Source: Rhizobium grahamii CCGE 502 (GTDB taxonomy: Bacteria; Pseudomonadota; Alphaproteobacteria; Rhizobiales; Rhizobiaceae). Taken from it: a stretch of 64,000 nt of DNA. Under the pieces are notes generated by a model. That model had not been told where the DNA came from. It saw only the letters and a program-made list of their open reading frames with translations, and searched no databases. The stretch lies in the NCBI RefSeq assembly GCF_000298315.2, contig NZ_AEYE02000021.1:1-64000 (forward strand), written 5' to 3'. Both the position numbers and the translations under genes were made by a program. Shown one piece after another: positions 1 to 7,574 of the stretch (the first letter of the stretch is position 1; each line of letters opens with the position of its first letter).

Positions 1-487
1 GGCCGCCGTCGACTTCGCGCGTCACGGTTGCCTTGCCATCACCGATTTCGATCTTCGAGGCGAAGGTTGCCTGCGCGGTGCCAAGCAGTGCCGCCAGCAT
101 CTGGCCGGTCTGGTTGGAATCGTCATCGATCGCCTGCTTGCCGACGATGACAAGACCCGGCTGTTCGGCGTCGGCGATGCCCTTCAGGATCTTGGCAACG
201 GCGAGCGGCTCGACGGCATCGTCGGTCTCGACCAGGATCGCCCGGTCCGCGCCCATGGCCAGCGCCGTGCGCAGCGTCTCTTCAGACTTGGCAGGACCGA
301 TCGACACGACAACGACTTCCTCGGCCTTGCCGGCTTCCTTCAGCCGCAGCGCCTCCTCGACCGAAATCTCGTCGAACGGGTTCATCGACATCTTCACATT
401 CGAAAGCTCGACGCCTGTGCCGTCCGGTTTCACGCGGATCTTCACGTTGTAATCAACCACCCGCTTCACGGGAACGAGAATTTTCAT
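1..487 (-). CDS. etfB: Electron transfer flavoprotein beta subunit, C-terminus cut by window edge
   Basis: The minus strand opens with an ATG at 487 and reads [20 protein letters not shown], the typical EtfB start, followed by the conserved segment [17 protein letters not shown] and the [10 protein letters not shown] motif. About 162 codons are present without a stop; the family is about 250 residues, so the C-terminus lies outside the window. EtfB forms the FAD/AMP-binding heterodimer with EtfA and passes electrons from flavin dehydrogenases to ETF-quinone oxidoreductase. It lies 94 bases downstream of stcD on the same strand, so it is probably the electron acceptor for the neighbouring N-methyl amino acid dehydrogenase. 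That link is inferred from context; the family call is firm. Confidence 0.93.
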   Translation of the reverse strand, partial: MKILVPVKRVVDYNVKIRVKPDGTGVELSNVKMSMNPFDEISVEEALRLKEAGKAEEVVVVSIGPAKSEETLRTALAMGADRAILVETDDAVEPLAVAKILKGIADAEQPGLVIVGKQAIDDDSNQTGQMLAALLGTAQATFASKIEIGDGKATVTREVDGG

Positions 488-581
488 GACTGCACCTGTT
501 CGTTAGAGTTCGGAAACGAGCCATCGCTTGTCGAACGCCATATTGCGGGTCCCGCAAGGTTCGTTGTGACGCCCTCTTGGC

Positions 582-2618
582 CTAAAGATCCTTTGCTATC
601 CGCAGACCATCGTATATGGCCGCATGGGTATTGCGTGCTGCCACCGCATCCCCGATCCGAAAGAGCTGGAACAGACCTTCCCCGTTGCGGACCACCGACT
701 GCGGCTCGCCAGCGAGGAGCTCGTCATAGGAGGTCTCGCCCAGATTGCTCGAAAGAGGCTTGAGGTCAAAATAGAGTTCGTCGAGGGGGATCGTGCCGTG
801 GTTGACGACAATCTGGTCGACGACGCGCTGTTTTGACACGCCGCCGTAATCGCTGCCGACGCTGGCAACGATCTGGTTTCCGTTCCTTTCGGCGGATTCG
901 AGGCGAAAGGTGACTGTGAACGTCACATCCAGTTTCTGAAGAGACCGCATATAAGGGACGAGGTTCATGGCCATGACCTCCGGCGCGAAAGAGCGATCCG
1001 GTGTCATGATCTCAACCTTCGCGCCCGCCTTGGCCAAAACCTCCGCGGCCTGCAAGCCCGCGTGATCTCCGGCATCGTCGAACACGAGGACATTCGAACC
1101 CGGTTTCACATCACCGGAAATGATATCCCAAGACGACACGACAAGATCGTTCCCCTTGGTCAGCACTTCCGTGTGAGGCAGGCCCCCTGTCGCGATAATG
1201 ACAACGTCGGGCCTCTCCGCGGTGATCGTGTCTGCTTCGGCCCAGGTATTAAAGTGGATTACGACGCCGTATTTTTCGCATTGCGCCATCCGCCAGTCGA
1301 TGATGCTGATCATCTCTCGGCGACGTTCGCTCTGGGCGGTCAGCCTGATCTGTCCACCAGGATTGCTTGCCGCCTCAAATACGATCACCTCGTGCCCACG
1401 CTCGGCGGCGACACGAGCGGCTTCGAGACCGGCCGGCCCCGCGCCAACCACTATCACTTTCCTGCGGACCTCAGTCTTCGGGATCACGTGGGGCATCGTC
1501 TGCTCTCGCCCGGTGGCCGCATTGTGAATGCAGAAGGCCATGCCCCCCTGGTAGATGCGGTCGAGACAATAGTTGGCGCCAACGCACGGCCGGATGTCTT
1601 CCTCCCGTTTTTCGATGATCTTGCGAACGATGTGAGGATCGGTCATGTGCGCGCGCGTCATGCCGACCATGTCGATCTTCCCTGACGCAATTGCGTAACG
1701 CGCCGTGGCAACGTCGGGGATCTTGGCCGCATGGAACGTCGGGAAGTTCGTCGCCGCCCGGATTTCCCCGGCAAAGTCCAGATGCGGTGAGTTGGCCATT
1801 CCCTGGATCGGAATGACGTCAGTGAGACCCGGATCAGTGTCGATATGCCCTCGGATGACATTCAGATAGTCGATCAAGCCGCTGTCGCGCAGCCGCTTCG
1901 ATATCTCGATGCCCTCTTCCTTGCCGTTGCCACCAGGAAGGCGTTCGTCTGCGGTATATCGGACACCGAGTATGAAGTCGCTACCCACTCTCTCTCGCAT
2001 CGCCTTGAAGACGTCGAAACAGAAGCGCATGCGGTTTTCGAGCGGCCCTCCGTACGGACCCCCGAGTTCGTTGGTCAGTGGCGAAGCGAACTGGTCGATC
2101 AGATGGCCATAGGCCTCGAGTTCAACGCCGTCCATACCGCCTGCTTTCATGCGCTCGGCGGCGTCGGCGAAGTCCTTGATGATGCGCTCGATATCCCAAT
2201 CTTCCAGTTTCTTCGGGAATGCCCGATGCGCCGCTTCACGATGATGAGACGGAGCAACCACGGGGAGCCAGTCCCCCTTGTCCCAGCGTGTTCGCCTGCC
2301 AAGGTGGGTGAGCTGGATCATGATCGCAGCACCCTGTTCGTGGACGGCGTCCGTCATCTCCCTAACCCAGGGAACGATCTCATCTTTGTAGGCCAGAAGG
2401 TTGTTGAAGACGGGCGGGCTGTCCTTCGACACGGCGGCAGACCCTGCCGTCATTGTCATCGCGACGCCACCCTTCGCTCGCTCGACCGTATAGGCCCGGT
2501 AGCGCTCCTTGGGCATACCGTCCTCCGGATAGGCCGGCTCATGGGATGTCACGATGATACGATTGCGCAGTGTCAGATGCTTGAGTTTGTAGGGCTGCAG
2601 CAGGGGATCGTTCAACAT
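582..2618 (-). CDS. stcD: N-methylproline demethylase, StcD-like (FMN/FAD oxidoreductase)
   Basis: A 678-residue protein of the trimethylamine dehydrogenase / 2,4-dienoyl-CoA reductase family. Residues 1-335 form the old-yellow-enzyme FMN barrel. A cysteine-rich segment lies near 345-363, and a nucleotide-binding domain starts at 391 (VGAGPAGLEAARVAAERGHE). The length equals, from memory, that of Sinorhizobium meliloti StcD. Expected role: oxidative removal of the methyl group from N-methylproline, the second step of stachydrine use, with electrons to ETF. The iron-sulfur segment has C345, C351 and C363, but alanine at 348 where the second cysteine of the usual cluster sits. Neighbours (etfB, betaine transporter, proline-type reductases) support the role. 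Start ATG at 2618, divergent from tetR. Confidence 0.85.
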   Translation of the reverse strand: MLNDPLLQPYKLKHLTLRNRIIVTSHEPAYPEDGMPKERYRAYTVERAKGGVAMTMTAGSAAVSKDSPPVFNNLLAYKDEIVPWVREMTDAVHEQGAAIMIQLTHLGRRTRWDKGDWLPVVAPSHHREAAHRAFPKKLEDWDIERIIKDFADAAERMKAGGMDGVELEAYGHLIDQFASPLTNELGGPYGGPLENRMRFCFDVFKAMRERVGSDFILGVRYTADERLPGGNGKEEGIEISKRLRDSGLIDYLNVIRGHIDTDPGLTDVIPIQGMANSPHLDFAGEIRAATNFPTFHAAKIPDVATARYAIASGKIDMVGMTRAHMTDPHIVRKIIEKREEDIRPCVGANYCLDRIYQGGMAFCIHNAATGREQTMPHVIPKTEVRRKVIVVGAGPAGLEAARVAAERGHEVIVFEAASNPGGQIRLTAQSERRREMISIIDWRMAQCEKYGVVIHFNTWAEADTITAERPDVVIIATGGLPHTEVLTKGNDLVVSSWDIISGDVKPGSNVLVFDDAGDHAGLQAAEVLAKAGAKVEIMTPDRSFAPEVMAMNLVPYMRSLQKLDVTFTVTFRLESAERNGNQIVASVGSDYGGVSKQRVVDQIVVNHGTIPLDELYFDLKPLSSNLGETSYDELLAGEPQSVVRNGEGLFQLFRIGDAVAARNTHAAIYDGLRIAKDL

Positions 2619-2662
2619 CGGTCATGCTCCGGATTAGCATTTGGTCAGGACGCTAGGCGGAA

Positions 2663-2720
2663 TGTACACATGTGTCAACATTGAAAACATACCAGTTAAT
2701 TAATTTGACAGTAATGTACA
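2663..2720. promoter_or_regulatory. Divergent stcD/tetR control region with two matching palindromic operators
   Basis: Two 15-base sites in opposite orientation share 11 of 15 bases: TGTACACATGTGTCA at 2663-2677, and TGTACATTACTGTCA read on the minus strand from 2720 to 2706. The first contains the perfect palindrome ACACATGTGT (2666-2675). A minus-strand TTGACA (2678-2673) overlaps site 1 and a plus-strand TTGACA (2705-2710) overlaps site 2, so both sites lie where a repressor would block RNA polymerase in each direction. Binding by the adjacent TetR protein is inferred. Confidence 0.6.
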
Positions 2721-2761
2721 TTTTATTTGAATTGACCTTCCGGATTTGGTAGGAGTTGCTC

Positions 2762-3391
2762 ATGGACCAGAGTTTGAGCGACAGTGGCTGGCGTGGATCG
2801 CAGGAGGGATGGCTCGAGGCAGCCTATGACTCCCTGCTGGAGTCTGGAATAGATTCCGTGAAGATCTTGCCCCTGGCAAAAAAACTCAACCTGTCGCGCA
2901 CCAGCTTCTATTGGTTCTTCAAGGATCGCGAAGAACTTTTGGACGGGCTGGTCTCGCGCTGGCGGGAGAAGAATACAGGTTCCATCGTCAAGCAGTCGCA
3001 AGCCTACGCCGAGACCTTGGCAGAAGCGATGCTGAACGTCTTCGACTGCTGGCTGGACAGCCGGCTATTCGACAGCAAGTTCGAGTTTGCCGTGCGAAGC
3101 TGGGCCCTGCAGTCGGAGGATATCCTTCAGGAGGTCCAGGAGGCGGATCGAACGCGGATGGATGCGCTTGCCGGCATGTTCAAACGCTTTGGGCATCCTG
3201 AAATCGGCGCGGATGTTCGCGCACGGACAACCTACCTCGTTCAGATCGGCTATATATCGATGCAGTCGAACGAAAGCGTCAGCCTCCGCATGAAGCGCAT
3301 CCCCGAATACATCGCAATCTACACGGGTGAAACGCCGCAGCAGCGAGAGCTTGACCGGTTCTTCGCGAGACATGGCTACAAGCCGGATTAG
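2762..3391 (+). CDS. TetR-family transcriptional regulator of the betaine locus
   Basis: A 209-residue protein with an N-terminal helix-turn-helix at about 25-60 (KILPLAKKLNLSRTSFYWFF, then KDREELLD), typical of TetR repressors. The C-terminal ligand domain is not assignable to a subgroup by eye. The ATG at 2762 is chosen over the TTG at 2756 because AGGAG at 2751-2755 is six bases upstream. It is the first gene of a plus-strand run that continues into the ProC-like gene and betaine transporter, and it faces stcD. It probably represses both directions and responds to a betaine or an N-methylated intermediate; the ligand is inferred. Confidence 0.85.
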   Translation: MDQSLSDSGWRGSQEGWLEAAYDSLLESGIDSVKILPLAKKLNLSRTSFYWFFKDREELLDGLVSRWREKNTGSIVKQSQAYAETLAEAMLNVFDCWLDSRLFDSKFEFAVRSWALQSEDILQEVQEADRTRMDALAGMFKRFGHPEIGADVRARTTYLVQIGYISMQSNESVSLRMKRIPEYIAIYTGETPQQRELDRFFARHGYKPD

Positions 3392-3420
3392 GGCCAGGTT
3401 AGGGCCGAGTTAGGAACAAG

Positions 3421-4215
3421 ATGAGCGGAAAAGGAAGGATCGGGATCATTGGCGGCGCAGGTTGGCTTGGCGGTTCCATCGCAGGCTCGATCCTTCGCGC
3501 AGGCATTGCCGATCCCGCGGACCTTACGCTGTCCTATCGCCGCTCTCGACCAGACCGCTTCGCCGCGTCGCATTGGACGACGGACAATCAACTGCTTGCA
3601 GACCGTTCAGATGTCGTGATCATGTCTGTGCGCCCGCAAGACTGGGGTTCGGTGCCTGTGAAGCTGGAGCGGAAACTTCTGATCTCGGTCATGGCCGGTA
3701 TTCGCGTCTCGGCGCTCATCGAAAGGCATGCGACCGAAAGAGTGGTCAGAGCCCTGCCCAACGCTGCCGCCGAAGTCTGTTGCTCCTATACGCCCTGGAT
3801 GGCCTCGCCCGGCGTCGTTGCGGATGATCGCAAGCTGGTCCGAAAGATCTTTGGCGCCTGCGGTGTCGAAGACGAAGTGGGCAGCGAAACGGACATCGAT
3901 TACCTCACCGGCATGTCGGGCACCGGGCCAGCCTTCCCCGCGTTCCTAGCCGCGGCAATGATGAAGCACGCGATTGCTCAGGGCTTGCCTGCAGATATCG
4001 CTGAGCGAGCCGTCGTGACGATGCTGACGGGAACCGGACGCCTCCTGGAACGACAGCAAGACAATCCGACCGACATCGTAAACCGTTTTGTCGACTATCG
4101 CGGAGTAACCGCGGCTGGCATCGAGGAAATGCGCGCGTCAGGATTCGACGAGGCTATTTCCAACGGACTGGCTGCAGCCTTCAAGAAATCGGTGAGTATG
4201 GGAGACGCTTCCTAA
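3421..4215 (+). CDS. Pyrroline-5-carboxylate reductase-like (ProC family) protein
   Basis: A 264-residue ProC-fold protein. The N-terminal Rossmann motif is GIIGGAGWLGGSI (about 8-20), and the dimerisation domain carries TGMSGTGPAFPAFL. ProC reduces pyrroline-5-carboxylate to proline with NAD(P)H. The C-terminal ProC signature normally holds an SPGGTT-type stretch; here the equivalent region reads VDYRGVTAAGIEEM, so substrate contacts are altered. It sits 29 bases after tetR and 65 bases before the betaine-binding protein. It may act on a cyclic imine from the betaine pathway instead of in proline biosynthesis. Housekeeping ProC function is less likely given the changed signature and context. 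Confidence 0.8.
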   Translation: MSGKGRIGIIGGAGWLGGSIAGSILRAGIADPADLTLSYRRSRPDRFAASHWTTDNQLLADRSDVVIMSVRPQDWGSVPVKLERKLLISVMAGIRVSALIERHATERVVRALPNAAAEVCCSYTPWMASPGVVADDRKLVRKIFGACGVEDEVGSETDIDYLTGMSGTGPAFPAFLAAAMMKHAIAQGLPADIAERAVVTMLTGTGRLLERQQDNPTDIVNRFVDYRGVTAAGIEEMRASGFDEAISNGLAAAFKKSVSMGDAS

Positions 4216-4280
4216 CGACCGTTGAAGCGGGTTCGCGGCACCCCGCTCAAGAGACACGCCGCTAAGAAAAGGGAACGATA

Positions 4281-5282
4281 ATGAACAAGTTATTGGCTTC
4301 TACGTGCATGGTACTTGGCCTGTTGGGAACGGCCTCTTACGCAAATGCAGCGGATTGTGGCAGTGTCACGATCGCGAGCATGAATTGGCAAAGCGCGGAA
4401 GTTTTGTCGAACCTCGACAAGATCATCTTGAACGAGGGGTATGGTTGCAACGCGGAAATCACCGTCGGCGACACGGTTCCGACCATCACCTCGATGGCCG
4501 AAAAGGGCGAACCTGACATTGCTCCCGAAGCCTGGATTGATCTTCTTCCGGATGTTGTGAAGAAGGGCACGGAAGAGGGACGCATTGTCAAGGTGGGCTC
4601 GCCCCTTCCAGATGGCGGCATTCAGGGTTGGTGGATTCCCAAGTATATCGCGGACGCCCATCCTGATTTGAAAACCATTCCCGACATGCTGAAACACCCC
4701 GAACTGTTCCCGGACGCCGAAGATTCCTCGAAGGGAGCAATTTATAACGGACCGCAGGGCTGGGGTGGCACCGTGGTCACATCTCAGCTCTATAAGGCAT
4801 TCGATGCTGAAAAATCGGGCTTCAAGCTGGTCGACACCGGCTCCGGCGCGGGTCTCGATGGCTCGATCGCAAAGGCATATGAACGCAAGCAGGGCTGGGT
4901 CGGCTATTACTGGGCCCCAACCGCTTTGCTTGGCAAGTACGAAATGGTCAAGCTCGAAGCCGGTGTTCCGGCTGATGCGGCCGAGTGGAAACGCTGCAAC
5001 ACCGTCGCAGACTGCGCTGATCCGAAGCCGAACGCATGGCCGGTTGATACGATTGTCACGCTGGTTGCAAAGCCCTTCTCTGAAAAAGCAGGGCCGGATG
5101 TGATGGCCTACCTCGAGAAGCGTTCGTGGAGCAATGATACCGTCAACAAGCTGATGGCCTGGATGACCGACAATCAGGCGAGCGGTGAGGACGGTGCCAA
5201 GCACTTCCTGAAGGAAAACAAAGACGTCTGGACAAAGTGGGTGTCGGAAGACGCAGCGAAGAAAATCGAAGCCTCGCTTTGA
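4281..5282 (+). CDS. Glycine/proline betaine ABC transporter, periplasmic binding protein
   Basis: A 333-residue protein with a signal peptide (MNKLLASTCMVLGLLGTASYA, then NAADC, cleavage near residue 23) and the OpuAC/ProX fold. Family-like stretches include ASMNWQSAEV and VGDTVPTITSMAEKGEPDIAPE. Several tryptophans in GWWIP, GWGG and GWVGYYWAP are candidates for the aromatic cage that binds quaternary amines. It captures a betaine in the periplasm for the permease and ATPase downstream. The locus points to stachydrine as substrate; this is inferred from context, and glycine betaine or choline cannot be excluded. Confidence 0.9.
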   Translation: MNKLLASTCMVLGLLGTASYANAADCGSVTIASMNWQSAEVLSNLDKIILNEGYGCNAEITVGDTVPTITSMAEKGEPDIAPEAWIDLLPDVVKKGTEEGRIVKVGSPLPDGGIQGWWIPKYIADAHPDLKTIPDMLKHPELFPDAEDSSKGAIYNGPQGWGGTVVTSQLYKAFDAEKSGFKLVDTGSGAGLDGSIAKAYERKQGWVGYYWAPTALLGKYEMVKLEAGVPADAAEWKRCNTVADCADPKPNAWPVDTIVTLVAKPFSEKAGPDVMAYLEKRSWSNDTVNKLMAWMTDNQASGEDGAKHFLKENKDVWTKWVSEDAAKKIEASL

Positions 5283-5292
5283 TGGGTGAATG

Positions 5293-5318
5293 GGCGGCGC
5301 GTTTTGACACGTGCCGCC
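5293..5318 (+). other. Intercistronic hairpin after the betaine-binding protein gene
   Basis: GGCGGCGCG (5293-5301) pairs with CGTGCCGCC (5310-5318) over nine positions with one G-U pair and an eight-base loop. No U-run follows. Such hairpins between binding-protein and permease genes usually protect the upstream mRNA end and allow more binding protein than permease to be made. Confidence 0.5.
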
Positions 5319-5382
5319 ACTTCAGAAGCCGGAAAGTAACCCAGGAGACTTGTCACGGCTCGTTCAGAGAAAGGGGACCCGA

Positions 5383-6270
5383 ATGGAATGGTTTTACAAA
5401 TTTCCGCACATGAACGACGACAGTCTTCGTGACCTCAAGAAGATGATCGACGACGGATTTCGAGGTTTCACGAGGGCATACGGCGACACCATCGAGACCC
5501 TCTTCTCTCCCTTGCAGCACTTCCTGATTGCTGTTGACCGGTTCATGACCCAGACGCCGTGGCCGATCATTACGCTGATGGTTCTGGTGATCGCATGGCT
5601 AGGAAGCCGCAGCCTTAAGATTGTGCTCGGCTGTCTCGTAACATTGCTGCTCATCGGCTATTTCGGCATGTGGGACGATACCATGAAGACCGTCTCGATG
5701 ATCTTCGTCTGCACTGTCCTATCCATCGCGCTGGGCCTGCCGATCGGCATTCTGATGGCTCGATCGGACCGATTCCAGCGTATTGTCCACCCAATCCTCG
5801 ACGTGATGCAGACCATGCCGAGCTTCGTCTACCTGATCCCGGTCGTCATGCTGCTCGGAATTGGCCGCGTTCCTGGCCTCATCGCCGTAGTCATCTATGC
5901 GATCCCTCCCATGATCCGATTGACCGACCTCGGCATTAGGTTGGTCGACAAGGACGTACTTGAGGCAGCCGACGCCTTTGGCGTTTCAAACTCCCAGAAA
6001 TTGTTCAAGGTGCAGATGCCTCTGGCATTGCCAACCATCATGGCTGGGATCAACCAGACCATCATGATGGCGCTGGCGATGGTCGTGGTTGCCTCGATGA
6101 TCGGCGTCCAAGGACTTGGACAACCGGTCCTTAAGGCCATCGCCAATCAGTACTTCACCTTGGGTATTTTCAACGGCCTCGCCATCGTCGGCATCGCCAT
6201 CATCTTTGATCGAGTGAGCCAGGCATATGGCAAGCGGCTCCAAAAGCATCGGGAGATCGTTCATGGCTGA
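5383..6270 (+). CDS. Glycine/proline betaine ABC transporter permease
   Basis: A 295-residue ProW/OpuAB-type inner-membrane protein. The soluble N-terminus is followed by several hydrophobic segments from about residue 55. The permease-ATPase coupling (EAA) loop reads EAADAFGVSNSQKLFKVQMP. Start ATG at 5383 follows AGAAAGGGGA; upstream in-frame codons lack a ribosome site. Its last eight bases overlap the ATPase gene, implying coupled translation. It forms the channel for the betaine delivered by the binding protein encoded upstream. Confidence 0.9.
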   Translation: MEWFYKFPHMNDDSLRDLKKMIDDGFRGFTRAYGDTIETLFSPLQHFLIAVDRFMTQTPWPIITLMVLVIAWLGSRSLKIVLGCLVTLLLIGYFGMWDDTMKTVSMIFVCTVLSIALGLPIGILMARSDRFQRIVHPILDVMQTMPSFVYLIPVVMLLGIGRVPGLIAVVIYAIPPMIRLTDLGIRLVDKDVLEAADAFGVSNSQKLFKVQMPLALPTIMAGINQTIMMALAMVVVASMIGVQGLGQPVLKAIANQYFTLGIFNGLAIVGIAIIFDRVSQAYGKRLQKHREIVHG

Positions 6271-7339
6271 TCATGATTTTGGCGGCATAAAGATCCGGCA
6301 CCTCTTCAAGATCTTCGGTCCGAATGCCACGTCTCATATCGAGGCAGTCCAGAAGGGACTGACCAAGGCTGAATTGAATCGAAAATACGGCCACGTGCTC
6401 GGTCTGCGCGATATCAATATCGAAATGCCATCGGGTTCGATCCAGGTCATCATGGGGCTGTCCGGTTCGGGAAAGTCGACGCTCATTCGTCATATCAACC
6501 GACTGATCGACCCGACTGCCGGCGAAGTGCTGGTCGACGGCGTGGATGTGGTCAAGATGGATGAAAACGAGCTGCGTACTTTCCGTCGGCACCAAACGGC
6601 GATGGTGTTTCAAAAGTTCGCGCTTCTGCCGCATCGCAACGTTCTCGACAATACACTCTTTGGTCTTGAGGTTCAGGGCTTAGAGCGTTCGAAAGCTGTC
6701 GACGTCGCAATGCGGTGGCTCGATCGCGTCGGATTGAAAGGCTTTGAAGAGAAATACCCGAATCAGCTTTCAGGTGGCATGCAGCAGCGCGTCGGCCTTG
6801 CGCGCGCCCTTTCGAATGACGCGCCGGTTCTATTGATGGATGAAGCCTATTCTGCGCTTGACCCGCTGATCCGAACCGATATGCAGACTGTGCTGCTCGA
6901 CATCCAGCAGGAAATCAAGAAGACCATCGTCTTCATCACACACGATCTCGATGAGGCATTAAGGTTGGGAGACCAGATCGCTATCCTGCGCGATGGCGAG
7001 ATCATCCAGCAAGGCAGCAGCCAGGACATCGTGCTGCGGCCCGCAGATGAGTATGTCGCCAACTTCGTGAAGGAAGTAAACCGCGGGCGTGTGGTTCAGG
7101 TCAGTGCCATCATGAGCCCCTTGCGACCCGGCGCTTCCGGCAGCGGCTTCACCGTCGACGCCTCCATGACCGTCGAGGAGGCCGTTCGCCTGCTTGCGTC
7201 GGTTCCCGATGGCGATGTGACTGTCGTCGGTGAAGGATCTCGTCCTGTGGGGATTGTCACGTTCCGCCAACTTGCAACCGCGATGGTCAATTCGGATATT
7301 GCTCAAACGCCCGAAGAGGCGATTGCGCTTGTCCGGTGA
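6263..7339 (+). CDS. Glycine/proline betaine ABC transporter ATP-binding protein (ProV-like)
   Basis: A 358-residue ATPase of the ProV/OpuAA group. Walker A is GLSGSGKST, the ABC signature is LSGGMQQRVGLARAL and Walker B is VLLMDEAYSALDP. As in ProV, the ATPase domain is followed by a C-terminal extension with CBS-like features (residues about 270-358, VEEAVRLLASVPDGDVTVVG), which in the family senses ionic strength. ATG at 6263 overlaps the permease stop. It drives betaine import with the two preceding gene products. Confidence 0.92.
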   Translation: MADHDFGGIKIRHLFKIFGPNATSHIEAVQKGLTKAELNRKYGHVLGLRDINIEMPSGSIQVIMGLSGSGKSTLIRHINRLIDPTAGEVLVDGVDVVKMDENELRTFRRHQTAMVFQKFALLPHRNVLDNTLFGLEVQGLERSKAVDVAMRWLDRVGLKGFEEKYPNQLSGGMQQRVGLARALSNDAPVLLMDEAYSALDPLIRTDMQTVLLDIQQEIKKTIVFITHDLDEALRLGDQIAILRDGEIIQQGSSQDIVLRPADEYVANFVKEVNRGRVVQVSAIMSPLRPGASGSGFTVDASMTVEEAVRLLASVPDGDVTVVGEGSRPVGIVTFRQLATAMVNSDIAQTPEEAIALVR

Positions 7340-7574
7340 GGCTATTCGCAACGACGTTCGACCCTGACGCCGCCAAACGCGAGCATGGGCTTCATCCCGG
7401 CTTGCATGAGGCGTTATTGGCGATCGCGGTTCTGCCGATCGATATCCCAGAAAGCAAGCTCAGCGCTGACGTCGGCGCTGTGCGTTTTCTCCCCGCAGCA
7501 CCCCGCCAAGCTCGGTGACATCCAAAAGGCTTCGTAACCCCAAACCCAACGATGACCCGCATCCGGGAGTGACT

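Noticed and set aside
1062-2684. Long plus-strand frames (1062-1685, 1845-2684)
   Set aside because: They are antisense to stcD, follow its codon pattern and have no ribosome site or recognisable domain.
4290-5204. 304-codon minus-strand frame
   Set aside because: It is antisense to the betaine-binding protein gene, whose function and signal peptide are clear.
7336-7518. 60-codon plus-strand frame in the gap after the ProV-like gene
   Set aside because: No ribosome site, no similarity recognised; probably chance.
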